Below, in pieces: positions 11,932-19,498 of a DNA stretch of 64,000 bases. The notes under the pieces were generated by a model that was not told the origin of the DNA, made no database searches, and worked only from the letters and a program-made list of their open reading frames with translations. Origin of the DNA: Paenibacillus marchantiae (lineage in GTDB: Bacteria > Bacillota > Bacilli > Paenibacillales > Paenibacillaceae); contig NZ_CP118270.1 of assembly GCF_028771845.1 (NCBI RefSeq), positions 930,001 through 994,000 of the forward strand. Direction: 5' to 3'. The translations under genes were made by a program, and so were the position numbers. Each line of letters starts with the position of its first letter. The stretch's first letter is position 1.

Positions 11932-12978
11932 TTATTGCGTTAACGCCTTCAGCGTGTCGTCAATGACATGACCATAAGCAATCAATCCACCGCCCAGCCA
12001 CGGAGCTGGCTCTACTGCGTACACATTTCCAGCTTTAACGGCTGGCATGCTATTCCATACTTTGGTATCCGTCATTTCCTTCATGCTCCCCGGACCCTGT
12101 TCCACCGTGAAAATAAAGTCGGCATCAATCTCAGGCAACACCTCGGTCGATACCGTTGCGCTGTTCTCCGTTTGTACCAGTGTTGGCTTGCCAAGCCCCA
12201 ATTGCTGATATACCACGTAACCACTAAAGTAGTTACCACCCATCATACTAATCCCGCGAGGTGCAAAACGAATGATCGCTGCTTTCTTGCCTTCGGTAAC
12301 TTTGGCGAGCTTGGCCTTAGCATCATCTACCTTCGCATGATATGTTGCAATGGCTTTTTCGGCCTCAGCCGTTTTGCCCAGCAGATCACCGATCACCTGC
12401 AAAGACTTCTCTACATCACCCGAAGCATTCGTAAATACGTAGGTTGGTGCAATTTTCGAATAACTCTCATATACACCGTTCTCAGCATATTGGGCCGTGT
12501 GTAGAATAATAAAATCTGGATTGTACGCCATTAGTGCTTCAGGAGAAGGCAAACCACTGGAGAAATCCAGTGTTGGCACTCCGCTCAACTGGTCCTTAAG
12601 GTAAACATGGCCTTGCGTACCACTTGCCCACTGAGCTACCGGTTTAACGCCTAGCGTCAGCAGAGAGTCTTCCAGATAAGGTGCAAAAACACGCTCCGTA
12701 TGCTCAGGAACGATAACATCATGTCCCAGATCATCTTTGACAGTTCGTTCTCCTTTGGTTTGTTCCGTGTTCTCTTCGGTTACAGCAGTCCCTGATGAGG
12801 CCGTGGTGGAAGCCTCCGTTGTTGGCTGCTCTTTCTGTGCTTCTCCCTCAACTTCTGATTTTGAACCACAGGCAGACAGCAGACCCGTAATCAATACCAG
12901 TACGAGCAAGGCCGAGAAACCGGTACTACGAAATGGACGAACGGAACTTTGTCCGTTACCTTTTTTCTGTTGAAACAT
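11932..12978 (-). CDS. Fe(III)-siderophore ABC transporter substrate-binding lipoprotein
   Basis: Membrane-anchored periplasmic-binding-type protein (FecB/FhuD fold) expected to capture a ferric catecholate siderophore outside the membrane. The 348 residues begin with a lipoprotein signal ending in LLSAC near residue 37, then a Glu/Thr-rich linker, then two lobes with GHDVIVPEHTERVFAP, NPDFIILH, RGISMMGG and MPAVKAGNVYAVEP. ATG follows AAGGGGG. No permease or ATPase gene is adjacent, so these must be encoded elsewhere. It lies 49 bp after the AraC-type regulator with a Fur box between. The exact ligand is inferred from the neighbouring dhb genes. Confidence 0.9.
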   Translation of the reverse strand: MFQQKKGNGQSSVRPFRSTGFSALLVLVLITGLLSACGSKSEVEGEAQKEQPTTEASTTASSGTAVTEENTEQTKGERTVKDDLGHDVIVPEHTERVFAPYLEDSLLTLGVKPVAQWASGTQGHVYLKDQLSGVPTLDFSSGLPSPEALMAYNPDFIILHTAQYAENGVYESYSKIAPTYVFTNASGDVEKSLQVIGDLLGKTAEAEKAIATYHAKVDDAKAKLAKVTEGKKAAIIRFAPRGISMMGGNYFSGYVVYQQLGLGKPTLVQTENSATVSTEVLPEIDADFIFTVEQGPGSMKEMTDTKVWNSMPAVKAGNVYAVEPAPWLGGGLIAYGHVIDDTLKALTQ

Positions 12979-12991
12979 GACATATCCCCCT

Positions 12992-13006
12992 TGATAAACA
13001 TTCTCA
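12992..13006 (-). promoter_or_regulatory. Fur box upstream of siderophore-binding protein gene
   Basis: TGATAAACATTCTCA agrees with TGATAATNATTATCA at 12 of the 14 defined positions. It sits between the regulator gene and the lipoprotein start, directly upstream of the ribosome-binding site. Confidence 0.7.
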
Positions 13007-13027
13007 TTTAGATAGATGGATTATATG

Positions 13028-14245
13028 TCATGTAGCCCGGGAATCACCATGGACGTTATCCAGATATACATTTGGACAATATCCCGTGAAAATCAGGAGC
13101 GCTTCATCCAGCATGCGCATCACGCCTACGGCAGAGTAGTCAAACCATGGGTCACCTGTGATCAGATGAATCTGGTATTGCCTTACTGCCTTAAGCTGAC
13201 GCCATACCGGCGAGTGCTGTAGACTAAGCCAATACGCCCTCGATGCGGCCTCAGGACACACCATAACAAGAATCCGATCTGGATTTAGCGCAGCCAGTTG
13301 TTCCAATGTTAACCGTGTGTTGGCCTGAACATCGGGAAACGTCTCCAGTTGTAATCCATTATTGTACAACACCTCTTCAATGCCCGGATTTCGATACAGA
13401 TAAAGGTGCTGACCATACACCCGGACAACGATGACCTTCTCTCGCCCCACTTTCTGTTTTACGGAATCCCGTGCCTTCTCGACTCGCTGATTGTATACGC
13501 TAATCCACTGCTCTGCCTGTTCTTCCCGCTCCAAAAAAGCAGCAATCATGCGTAACTGCGCACGCCAATCCAAGTGATACTTCGGTACAAAACAACAAGG
13601 TGCAATCTCAGCCAGTTTGGCCTGATCCTGATCACTGATCTGATCCGTACCGACAATAGCGTCCGGCCGGATATGAACCAAACGCTCCACGTTGGCTTCA
13701 AATCTCAAGCTGGTATACGGGTCTGTCAGTCTCAAGTGTGACTGAATCTCTGTTCGGTGCGCGTTATAATAATAAGCGGTCCATTTGGGGTCAATCGGCG
13801 CAGCGACAGGCATGACATTAAGCGCCAGCAGCTGTCCAATAATGCTGGAGGAGCAGGTGGCGATGCGTATTCTCGCATTTTTGGCATAATCCGAAGGAGA
13901 TACGCCCACTTCTTTTTTAAATTTGCGGCTGAAATAATACTCATCGCTATAGCCCACTCTCAGCGCGATTTCACGAAGTTTGTATCCTGTTTCTTTCAGA
14001 TATCGTTTCGCACGATTGATGCGAAGATCGGTCAGATATTCCATTGCACTCTGCCCGTAGGTCTTCTTGAACAGGTCCACGAAATATTTCGCACTGATAT
14101 TGGCTTTGTGGGCGAGATCCGCAATAGACAATGGTTCGTCATAGTGCTCATCCATATATACTTTTACCTTGGCAAGATCCGTCTTGGGACTGCGGCCGGC
14201 AACGGGTAAGTGCGCAGGGGTCTGCGAATCATTTTCCAGTAACAT
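13028..14245 (-). CDS. AraC-family regulator fused to siderophore-binding domain (Btr-like)
   Basis: Transcription factor with an N-terminal pair of AraC helix-turn-helix motifs (about residues 22-120: IADLAHKANISAKYFVDLFKK and IALRVGYSDEYYFSRKFKK) and a C-terminal periplasmic-binding-protein-like domain (about 130-395). This is the architecture family of Bacillus Btr, which senses cytoplasmic ferri-bacillibactin and activates its transporter. It is inferred to activate siderophore uptake genes here. ATG at 14245 is chosen from AAAGGAG seven bases upstream; a longer reading to 14299 lacks one. A perfect Fur box lies 85 bp upstream. Confidence 0.88.
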   Translation of the reverse strand: MLLENDSQTPAHLPVAGRSPKTDLAKVKVYMDEHYDEPLSIADLAHKANISAKYFVDLFKKTYGQSAMEYLTDLRINRAKRYLKETGYKLREIALRVGYSDEYYFSRKFKKEVGVSPSDYAKNARIRIATCSSSIIGQLLALNVMPVAAPIDPKWTAYYYNAHRTEIQSHLRLTDPYTSLRFEANVERLVHIRPDAIVGTDQISDQDQAKLAEIAPCCFVPKYHLDWRAQLRMIAAFLEREEQAEQWISVYNQRVEKARDSVKQKVGREKVIVVRVYGQHLYLYRNPGIEEVLYNNGLQLETFPDVQANTRLTLEQLAALNPDRILVMVCPEAASRAYWLSLQHSPVWRQLKAVRQYQIHLITGDPWFDYSAVGVMRMLDEALLIFTGYCPNVYLDNVHGDSRAT

Positions 14246-14330
14246 GAGGCCACTCCTTTCGATCTGCTTGATCGGTTTGATATGAAATGTACAGGGCAAT
14301 ACAGCCGGTACTATATTAGACTAACGAAAA

Positions 14331-14345
14331 TGATAATCATTATCA
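14331..14345 (-). promoter_or_regulatory. Perfect consensus Fur box
   Basis: TGATAATCATTATCA is an exact match to the 7-1-7 Fur consensus. It lies upstream of the AraC/binding-protein regulator gene, so the regulator itself is expected to be iron-repressed. Confidence 0.92.
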
Positions 14346-14432
14346 ATTAAAATATCACATTCTTTTCCATACAGTCAATCCATATATGGAAGAATGTACA
14401 CAGTTCGATGTTAAGACAATCCCGTAAAAGGC

Positions 14433-14474
14433 AAAAAAGCTAACTGCGTGTTTTGGGCACGAGTTAGCTTTTGA
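14433..14474 (-). terminator. Terminator after Bax inhibitor-like gene
   Basis: AAGCTAACT (14437-14445) pairs with AGTTAGCTT (14462-14470), with CGTG/CACG inside. The minus strand continues into six T residues, the plus strand into four, so it may work both ways. Confidence 0.8.
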
Positions 14475-14517
14475 TGACGAATTTTGCAACATTAAGTTTG
14501 TAAAAATTTGAATTGAA

Positions 14518-15267
14518 TTAATCCCGGCTCCGCAGCTTGCCGAGTAGACGAATAATTTCTAGATACAGCCATACCAGCGTAACCATCAATCCAAATGCAC
14601 CGTACCACTCCATATATTTCGGAGCACCGTTGTCGGCACCACTTTCAATAAAATCAAAATCAAGTACCAGATTCAGTGCGGCCACAATGACGATGACGAC
14701 AGAAATGCCGATTCCGATCAGGCTGTTGTCATGCAGATAGGGAACGGTAATCCCGAAAAAACCAAGAACAAAACTGAGGAGATACATAATCATGATACCT
14801 CCGGTTGCTGCGACAACCCCCAGCTTGAAATTCTCCGTAGCTTTGATCAATCTTGTCTTGTATGCCATCAACAGAGCAATAAAGACGGCCATGGTCAGCA
14901 AAGCAGCTTGCAGCGTAATGCCGTTATACAAGTATTCATACGTAGCCGAGAGTGCTCCGAGGAACATCCCTTCCGCAACGGCATAGATCGGCACAAGGTA
15001 AGGCGCCGCAACAGGTTTAAATGAAATAATCAATGCGAGGATAAATCCGACGATCGCCCCTCCATATGCAAGAGGAAGCACTTCCTGCCCATTGAAAAAC
15101 ATCATCCAAGATGCAAATGCACTGCCCAGCAGGATTACCAGCGTAATAAACGCCTTGTTTACCGTACCGTTAATCGTCATTCTAGTCTGATATCGATCAT
15201 CTCCATAGCCTCTGGAGTCTTCAAACGTACTATCTTTGAGTGTGGGGTTACCGCTACGTCCGATCAA
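14518..15267 (-). CDS. Bax inhibitor-1/YccA family membrane protein
   Basis: Integral membrane protein of about 249 residues with seven predicted hydrophobic helices after a ~30-residue polar N-terminus. The pattern (PIYAVAEGMFLGALS, FKLGVVAATGGIMIMY, LNLVLDFDFIESGADNGAPKYMEWYGAFGLMVTLVWLYLEIIRLL) is that of the Bax1-I/YccA family, some of whose members are pH-sensitive calcium leak channels or protease-associated proteins. TTG at 15267 is favoured because AGAGGTGAT lies at correct spacing; GTG at 15276 is inside that site. Monocistronic. Physiological role is not evident from context. Confidence 0.88.
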   Translation of the reverse strand: MIGRSGNPTLKDSTFEDSRGYGDDRYQTRMTINGTVNKAFITLVILLGSAFASWMMFFNGQEVLPLAYGGAIVGFILALIISFKPVAAPYLVPIYAVAEGMFLGALSATYEYLYNGITLQAALLTMAVFIALLMAYKTRLIKATENFKLGVVAATGGIMIMYLLSFVLGFFGITVPYLHDNSLIGIGISVVIVIVAALNLVLDFDFIESGADNGAPKYMEWYGAFGLMVTLVWLYLEIIRLLGKLRSRD

Positions 15268-15546
15268 AACAATCACCTCTTCTATGTATTTGGTTAATCC
15301 TGTACTACCATCTCTACGTTCTACATTGCCATTTCTACGAACTACATATTAAATTGCATATTGAAAATATAAATTCTAATGCTTCCAGGCAGACGTGGGA
15401 TGCAATCCGGAGATCACATCCTTGTCTGTTGACGCAAGGCATGGGCTATATGTCCCAAAACTTTGCGAAGAATACTTTACGCTTTATTCAGCACTTTCCA
15501 TCATTTGATTCCAATTCTTATCGCTCTTGGGGCATATTCGAGATAC

Positions 15547-15903
15547 TTATTTGTACAACACTTTATCTATATTGTATTTCGCACGCATCGTGTTGATGAT
15601 ATAGGTCTCGTAAATTTCGCGATCTACCGGATCTTCAATAACGCACACTTCAATGGTGGTTACTTCCTCGCGGTGTGACTTCATTGGTGATACGGTATCT
15701 TCAAAATGTTTCTTGATGCGCGGTCTTAATTTTCGTGCTTTCCCGACAAATAACAACTCATCAGCGGCATTGTAAAACATAAAGATACCGCCCTGTTCCC
15801 GTGTAATCAGGTGGAAATCGGTGAATCCGTAGATGTGGCTGAGCTGTGGATCAGCCTGCTTCGTGATGGTGACATCTGGTGTTGGCACAGTAATATTAAT
15901 CAA
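15547..15903 (-). CDS. GIY-YIG domain protein
   Basis: Small protein (about 118 residues) with a GIY-YIG nuclease-like fold: GGIFMFYNAADELLFVGKARKLRPRIKKHF corresponds to the GIY...YIG strands and the following R helix, although the first tyrosine motif is altered (FMFYN, LFVGKA). Later ETYIINTMRAKYN contains the conserved Glu and Asn region. Function beyond the fold is unknown. A TATAAT on the minus strand at 15948-15953 would put the transcript start near 15941. The in-frame ATG at 15945 is therefore unlikely, and TTG at 15903, after GAGGAAGTG, is preferred. Confidence 0.75.
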   Translation of the reverse strand: MINITVPTPDVTITKQADPQLSHIYGFTDFHLITREQGGIFMFYNAADELLFVGKARKLRPRIKKHFEDTVSPMKSHREEVTTIEVCVIEDPVDREIYETYIINTMRAKYNIDKVLYK

Positions 15904-16030
15904 TAGGTTCACTTCCTCATTATCTATAGGTTTACATCCTATCATATATTATAAAGGGAAACCATTTCATTAATAAGAAGCAAGATTCAAGCTTTTTTCA
16001 ACTATTACGACAAATATTTCAAAAAAAAGG

Positions 16031-16059
16031 TTAACTTCCCTGATTCAAAGTGGTACTAT
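16031..16059 (+). promoter_or_regulatory. Putative SigA promoter of the 16066-16471 RNA
   Basis: TTAACT (16031-16036) and TACTAT (16054-16059) are separated by 17 bp, and a TG sits one base upstream of the -10 (extended -10). Transcription would start near 16066. Confidence 0.6.
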
Positions 16060-16065
16060 AGGGGT

Positions 16066-16471
16066 ATGAGGAAGAATTTGGGCACTAAGACATATGTCTT
16101 TATATCTACTTCCGTCTATTGTACCCTATGATTGATCATCTTTTTCATACTGAATTCTGTTACGTGCGCACGACAAGAGTACAGTTAGCAAGAACCTAGC
16201 CTTATAGTGTTACGATTCATCATCTATTCGACCCTTGCAGCAAGCAAACGTAGAAAGATCCTAGATTTACGAAGATAGTATAGAACTGGATTGACCTAGA
16301 AAGCCTGCAATTATAGCCGTACGAGAGTAAATAGACACACGTAGAAGGACAGATAGCTATCGATCCTAGAGAGACTAGTCATGCAACGCCAACCTAGAAA
16401 GTTATAAGCAGCAGCACTATAAAAGATGGATCACGTTTCACCCCAGCCCGGCATGATGCCAGGGCTTTTTT
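16066..16471 (+). ncRNA. Candidate stand-alone noncoding RNA, family unknown
   Basis: The 670 bp between the GIY-YIG and MocR genes contain a good promoter and, about 380 bp later, a strong intrinsic terminator, but no open frame of useful length on either strand. The interval contains six CTAG tetranucleotides (16196, 16261, 16296, 16366, 16374, 16394), five as CCTAG. CTAG is normally rare in bacterial protein-coding DNA and commoner in structured RNAs. Short perfect palindromes (AAGACATATGTCTT at 16087-16100, CGTGCGCACG, GATAGCTATC) could form hairpins. It does not resemble RNase P RNA, tmRNA, 6S or SRP RNA as far as I can judge. Confidence 0.55.
16445..16471 (+). terminator. Intrinsic terminator of candidate ncRNA
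   Basis: AGCCCGGCA pairs with TGCCaGGGCT around a TGA loop, followed by six T residues on the plus strand. It lies upstream of the separate MocR promoter. Confidence 0.85.
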
Positions 16472-16486
16472 ACGTTTGCGCAAACA

Positions 16487-16544
16487 ACCAACCACCTCCG
16501 CAGGGAAACAGAGGTATCGTGGTTCTTTCTGCGGGGGTTATAAT
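16487..16544 (+). promoter_or_regulatory. MocR promoter region with inverted repeats
   Basis: TATAAT at 16539-16544 is a consensus -10; no clear -35 is present, as expected for an activator-dependent promoter. Inverted repeats lie just upstream: AACCAC near 16487 with GTGGTT near 16519, and CCGCAG near 16498 with CTGCGG near 16529. They are likely binding sites for the MocR protein itself. Confidence 0.5.
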
Positions 16545-16575
16545 ATGGCAAGATAGCAAATAAGGGAGTGATGGG

Positions 16576-18027
16576 ATGTATTCCGATCTGCAACTGACGG
16601 AGGACCGCCCTGTATATATACAAGTCAAAGATTATATGAAGCGATTGATGCTCAAAGGCGGCCTGCAAGCCAAACAAAAGCTTCCTTCCACCCGCGAACT
16701 CAGTACACTCATGAAAGTAAGCCGCAGCACGATTCTGCTGGCCTATGCTGAACTTGAGGAGGAAGGCCTGATTTACGCGGTCAAAGGCAAAGGCAATTAC
16801 GTAAGCTCCACCATTGATGCACCTGAGGCAACATCCGGGTGGCAGCTGGACTGGAACGAACGTGTCAGCGATTATGCAATCCAGGCAGAGCAGTATGATC
16901 TGATGAAACATGGCTCTGGCTCAGAGCGTGGTGAGATTTCATTTACCAGCATCGCGCCGGATGAGAAGCTGTTCGACATGCACAATGTCAAAAGAGCCTT
17001 TCTCGACCGGATGTCGCTTGAAGGGGAAGTGCTGCTGAATTACGGATATGCGCAAGGCTACAGGCCTCTTATGAAGTATCTGCTGCGCTATATGGAAAAT
17101 AAAGGTGTCGACCTAACCGGCAAGGATATTCTGATTACCAACGGATTTACGGAAGGTTTTGATCTGGTACTGGGCGCACTTCGCAAAAAAAGTGGCAGGG
17201 CCCTGTGTGAAAACCCGACACATCATACCGCTGTTAAAAATCTGAGACTTCATCAATTCCATCTCACCGGTGTGGATATGGAATCAGATGGTCTGGACCT
17301 AAAGCAGTTGGAACGGGAACTTGCAGCCAACCCGTATGATCTGGCCTATCTCGTGCCCTCCTACCACAATCCAACCGGGATCGTCACATCACCTGCCAAA
17401 CGGACAGAGATCATTCGGTTGATGAACCAGTACCAGGTGCCGATTATTGAAGACGGCTTTAACGAGGAACTGCGCTATTCCGGTTCCCATGTCTCCCCTC
17501 TGATTGCCAGTGTGGGCAAAGGGAACGGACTCGTGTATCTGGGCAGCTTCTCCAAGATATTGTTTCCGGGACTGCGTGTAGGCTGGGTCATTGCGGATGC
17601 GGCGCTGATTGATTACCTGGAAAGCATGAAACGGGCGCGCAGCATTCATACCTCGACGCTGGACCAGTCCCTGCTCTATCAATATCTGAGCAACGGCAAT
17701 TTCGAGAAATATTTGAAGCGGGCCCGTACAGAGTACAAGCGAAAATATGAACTGGTGGTCCGTTGCTTGCGGCAGTATCTGCCAATGTGCCGGGTTTCCG
17801 GTGAAGGTGGACTTCACCTGTTCGTACAATTCCCACCAGAATACCGCACGAGGGAGCTGCTGGCGGCTTGCAAGGCAAAAGGCGTTACCTTCATGCCCGG
17901 GGATACTTTTTATCTTGAACCTGGCCAGGGACAAAACACGATGCGTTTGGGCTTCTCCCGAGTCAGCGATGAGAACATTCGCAAAGGTATTCGCATCATT
18001 GGCGAGACGGTTGCTCAAATGAAATGA
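16576..18027 (+). CDS. MocR/GabR-type regulator (DdlR-like)
   Basis: Transcription factor with an N-terminal GntR winged helix (residues 1-78: LPSTRELSTLMKVSRSTILLAYAELEEEGLI) joined to a fold-type I aminotransferase domain that binds pyridoxal phosphate. GSFSKILFPGLRVGWV near residue 325 contains the PLP lysine, and VPSYHNPTGIV is the Asn/Pro active-site loop. It is followed after 12 bp by ddl. Known Brevibacillus DdlR is a MocR protein that activates an adjacent D-Ala-D-Ala ligase gene, so the same role is inferred here. ATG follows AAGGGAG. Confidence 0.88.
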   Translation: MYSDLQLTEDRPVYIQVKDYMKRLMLKGGLQAKQKLPSTRELSTLMKVSRSTILLAYAELEEEGLIYAVKGKGNYVSSTIDAPEATSGWQLDWNERVSDYAIQAEQYDLMKHGSGSERGEISFTSIAPDEKLFDMHNVKRAFLDRMSLEGEVLLNYGYAQGYRPLMKYLLRYMENKGVDLTGKDILITNGFTEGFDLVLGALRKKSGRALCENPTHHTAVKNLRLHQFHLTGVDMESDGLDLKQLERELAANPYDLAYLVPSYHNPTGIVTSPAKRTEIIRLMNQYQVPIIEDGFNEELRYSGSHVSPLIASVGKGNGLVYLGSFSKILFPGLRVGWVIADAALIDYLESMKRARSIHTSTLDQSLLYQYLSNGNFEKYLKRARTEYKRKYELVVRCLRQYLPMCRVSGEGGLHLFVQFPPEYRTRELLAACKAKGVTFMPGDTFYLEPGQGQNTMRLGFSRVSDENIRKGIRIIGETVAQMK

Positions 18028-18039
18028 GGAGGATTACAC

Positions 18040-18960
18040 ATGAAAGTTGGCGTGATAATGGGTGGCACATCTTCGGAGCGGAATGTTTCTCTGCTCACCG
18101 GACAGGAGATGATGAACCATCTGGATGGACAGAAGTATGAGGTTATTCCGGTGGAGATCAACAGCAAACGAGATCTCATTGACAAAGCAGCAGGATTGGA
18201 TGTGGCACTGCTCGCTCTGCACGGCAAATACGGCGAGGATGGTACGATTCAAGGTACGTTGGAGTCGCTGGGTGTTCCTTACACAGGCTGTGGTGTCCTC
18301 GCGAGCAGCGTATGCATGGACAAAGATATGTCCAAACGCCTCATCCAGCATGCGGGTGTACCTACTGGCGAGTGGCTTCAGGTAAGCAGTCTGGATGAAT
18401 TGTCATCAGTCGCTGTGCAGCAGTTAACGTATCCCGTTGTGGTAAAGCCCAATTCAGGCGGTTCCAGTATCGGCACGCAAGTGGTGCAGGAACCCTCGGC
18501 TCTTCATGCGGCTGTAGAAGCGGCTCTCGTCTGGGACGAAGTCGTCATGATTGAGCAATATATTGAGGGTGAGGAGATTACCTGCGCCGTTCTGGATGGT
18601 CAGATGCTTCCTGTTATCTCGATTCGTTCAAATGCCGATTTTTTCGATTACACCTCCAAATATAATGATGGCGGTGCTGAGGAGCAGGTCGTCCAATTGC
18701 CTGCGGATTTGCATAAACGTGTAGAAGCGGCGGCATTAACCTGTTACCGGGTGTTAAAATGCAGTGTCTATGCTCGCGTGGACATGATGATTCGGGATGG
18801 CATGCCATACGTGCTTGAGGTGAACACGCTGCCGGGTCTTACCCGAAACAGCCTGCTGCCCAAAAGTGCTGCCGCTGCTGGTATTTCCTTTGCCGGTTTG
18901 CTGGATTCCATCATTGATCTCTCGTTAAAAGAACGCCAAAAGGAGGCAACGCGATCATGA
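18040..18960 (+). CDS. ddl: D-alanine--D-alanine ligase
   Basis: ATP-grasp enzyme joining two D-alanines for peptidoglycan precursors in the cytoplasm. The 306 residues show MGGTSSERNVSLLTG at the N-terminus, LHGKYGEDGTIQGTLESLGVPYTG, the lid region VVVKPNSGGSSIGT, and the C-terminal metal/substrate motif EVNTLPGLTRNSLLPKSA. Length matches the short Ddl class. GAGGAGG precedes ATG 12 bp after the MocR stop. The next gene overlaps the stop by 4 bp. Confidence 0.95.
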   Translation: MKVGVIMGGTSSERNVSLLTGQEMMNHLDGQKYEVIPVEINSKRDLIDKAAGLDVALLALHGKYGEDGTIQGTLESLGVPYTGCGVLASSVCMDKDMSKRLIQHAGVPTGEWLQVSSLDELSSVAVQQLTYPVVVKPNSGGSSIGTQVVQEPSALHAAVEAALVWDEVVMIEQYIEGEEITCAVLDGQMLPVISIRSNADFFDYTSKYNDGGAEEQVVQLPADLHKRVEAAALTCYRVLKCSVYARVDMMIRDGMPYVLEVNTLPGLTRNSLLPKSAAAAGISFAGLLDSIIDLSLKERQKEATRS

Positions 18961-19415
18961 GTCTGAATATAACAATTCGTAACAGTTCCCCTGAAGATCT
19001 ACAGGATATGGTCGTTCTTATGGATCAACTCGGTTACCCAACCACGTATGCCGAGATGAAGGAGCGTTATTCGCACATCGCTGCGGATTCAAACTTTGCA
19101 ACGTTGGTTGCCGAGGTCCGTGGCCGTGTCGTTGGACTGATTGGCCTCCAAACATCTTATCTATATGAAAAAAACGGAAGACACTGCCGTATTATGGCTC
19201 TTATCGTGCATGACCAGTTCAGAAGCTCCGGCATCGGTCGTCAGCTTATTCTGGAAGCAGAGCAATGGGCAGCCACTCATGGCGTGGATTCCTTGTCTCT
19301 AAACAGCGGCAATCGCACGGATCGTGAAGCTGCGCATGAATTCTACCAACAGATGGGCTTTACCGCGGGAAGCACCGGCTTTAGCAAAAAGCCGCAGGCT
19401 TTGCAGCATAGCTGA
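18957..19415 (+). CDS. GNAT family N-acetyltransferase
   Basis: Acetyl-CoA-dependent acetyltransferase of 152 residues. The core motif A is LIVHDQFRSSGIGRQLILEAEQWA (about residues 78-102), followed by SLNSGNRTDREAAHEFYQQMGF, typical of the family. The start overlaps the ddl stop (ATGA), so it is translationally coupled to ddl and presumably shares MocR control. Substrate unknown; a link to D-alanine or cell-wall metabolism is only suggested by position. Confidence 0.9.
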   Translation: MSLNITIRNSSPEDLQDMVVLMDQLGYPTTYAEMKERYSHIAADSNFATLVAEVRGRVVGLIGLQTSYLYEKNGRHCRIMALIVHDQFRSSGIGRQLILEAEQWAATHGVDSLSLNSGNRTDREAAHEFYQQMGFTAGSTGFSKKPQALQHS

Positions 19416-19433
19416 CTGTTTACAAAGTAACAT

Positions 19434-19477
19434 CAAAAAAACGCCCATTTCCGACACAAAGGTCGGAAACGGGCGTT
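19434..19477. terminator. Bidirectional terminator between convergent genes
   Basis: ACGCCC (19441-19446) and TTCCGAC pair with GTCGGAA and GGGCGT (19471-19476). The minus strand runs into a T tract (19434-19440); the plus-strand tail is weaker. Confidence 0.82.
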
Positions 19478-19498
19478 CTCTATTTCGCTATAAGTAAA

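Noticed and set aside
16066..16471. RNase P RNA, tmRNA, 6S or SRP RNA
   Set aside because: None of the expected conserved segments (for example a tmRNA tag frame and CCA end, or the SRP GGAA-loop motif) could be found; kept as unknown RNA.
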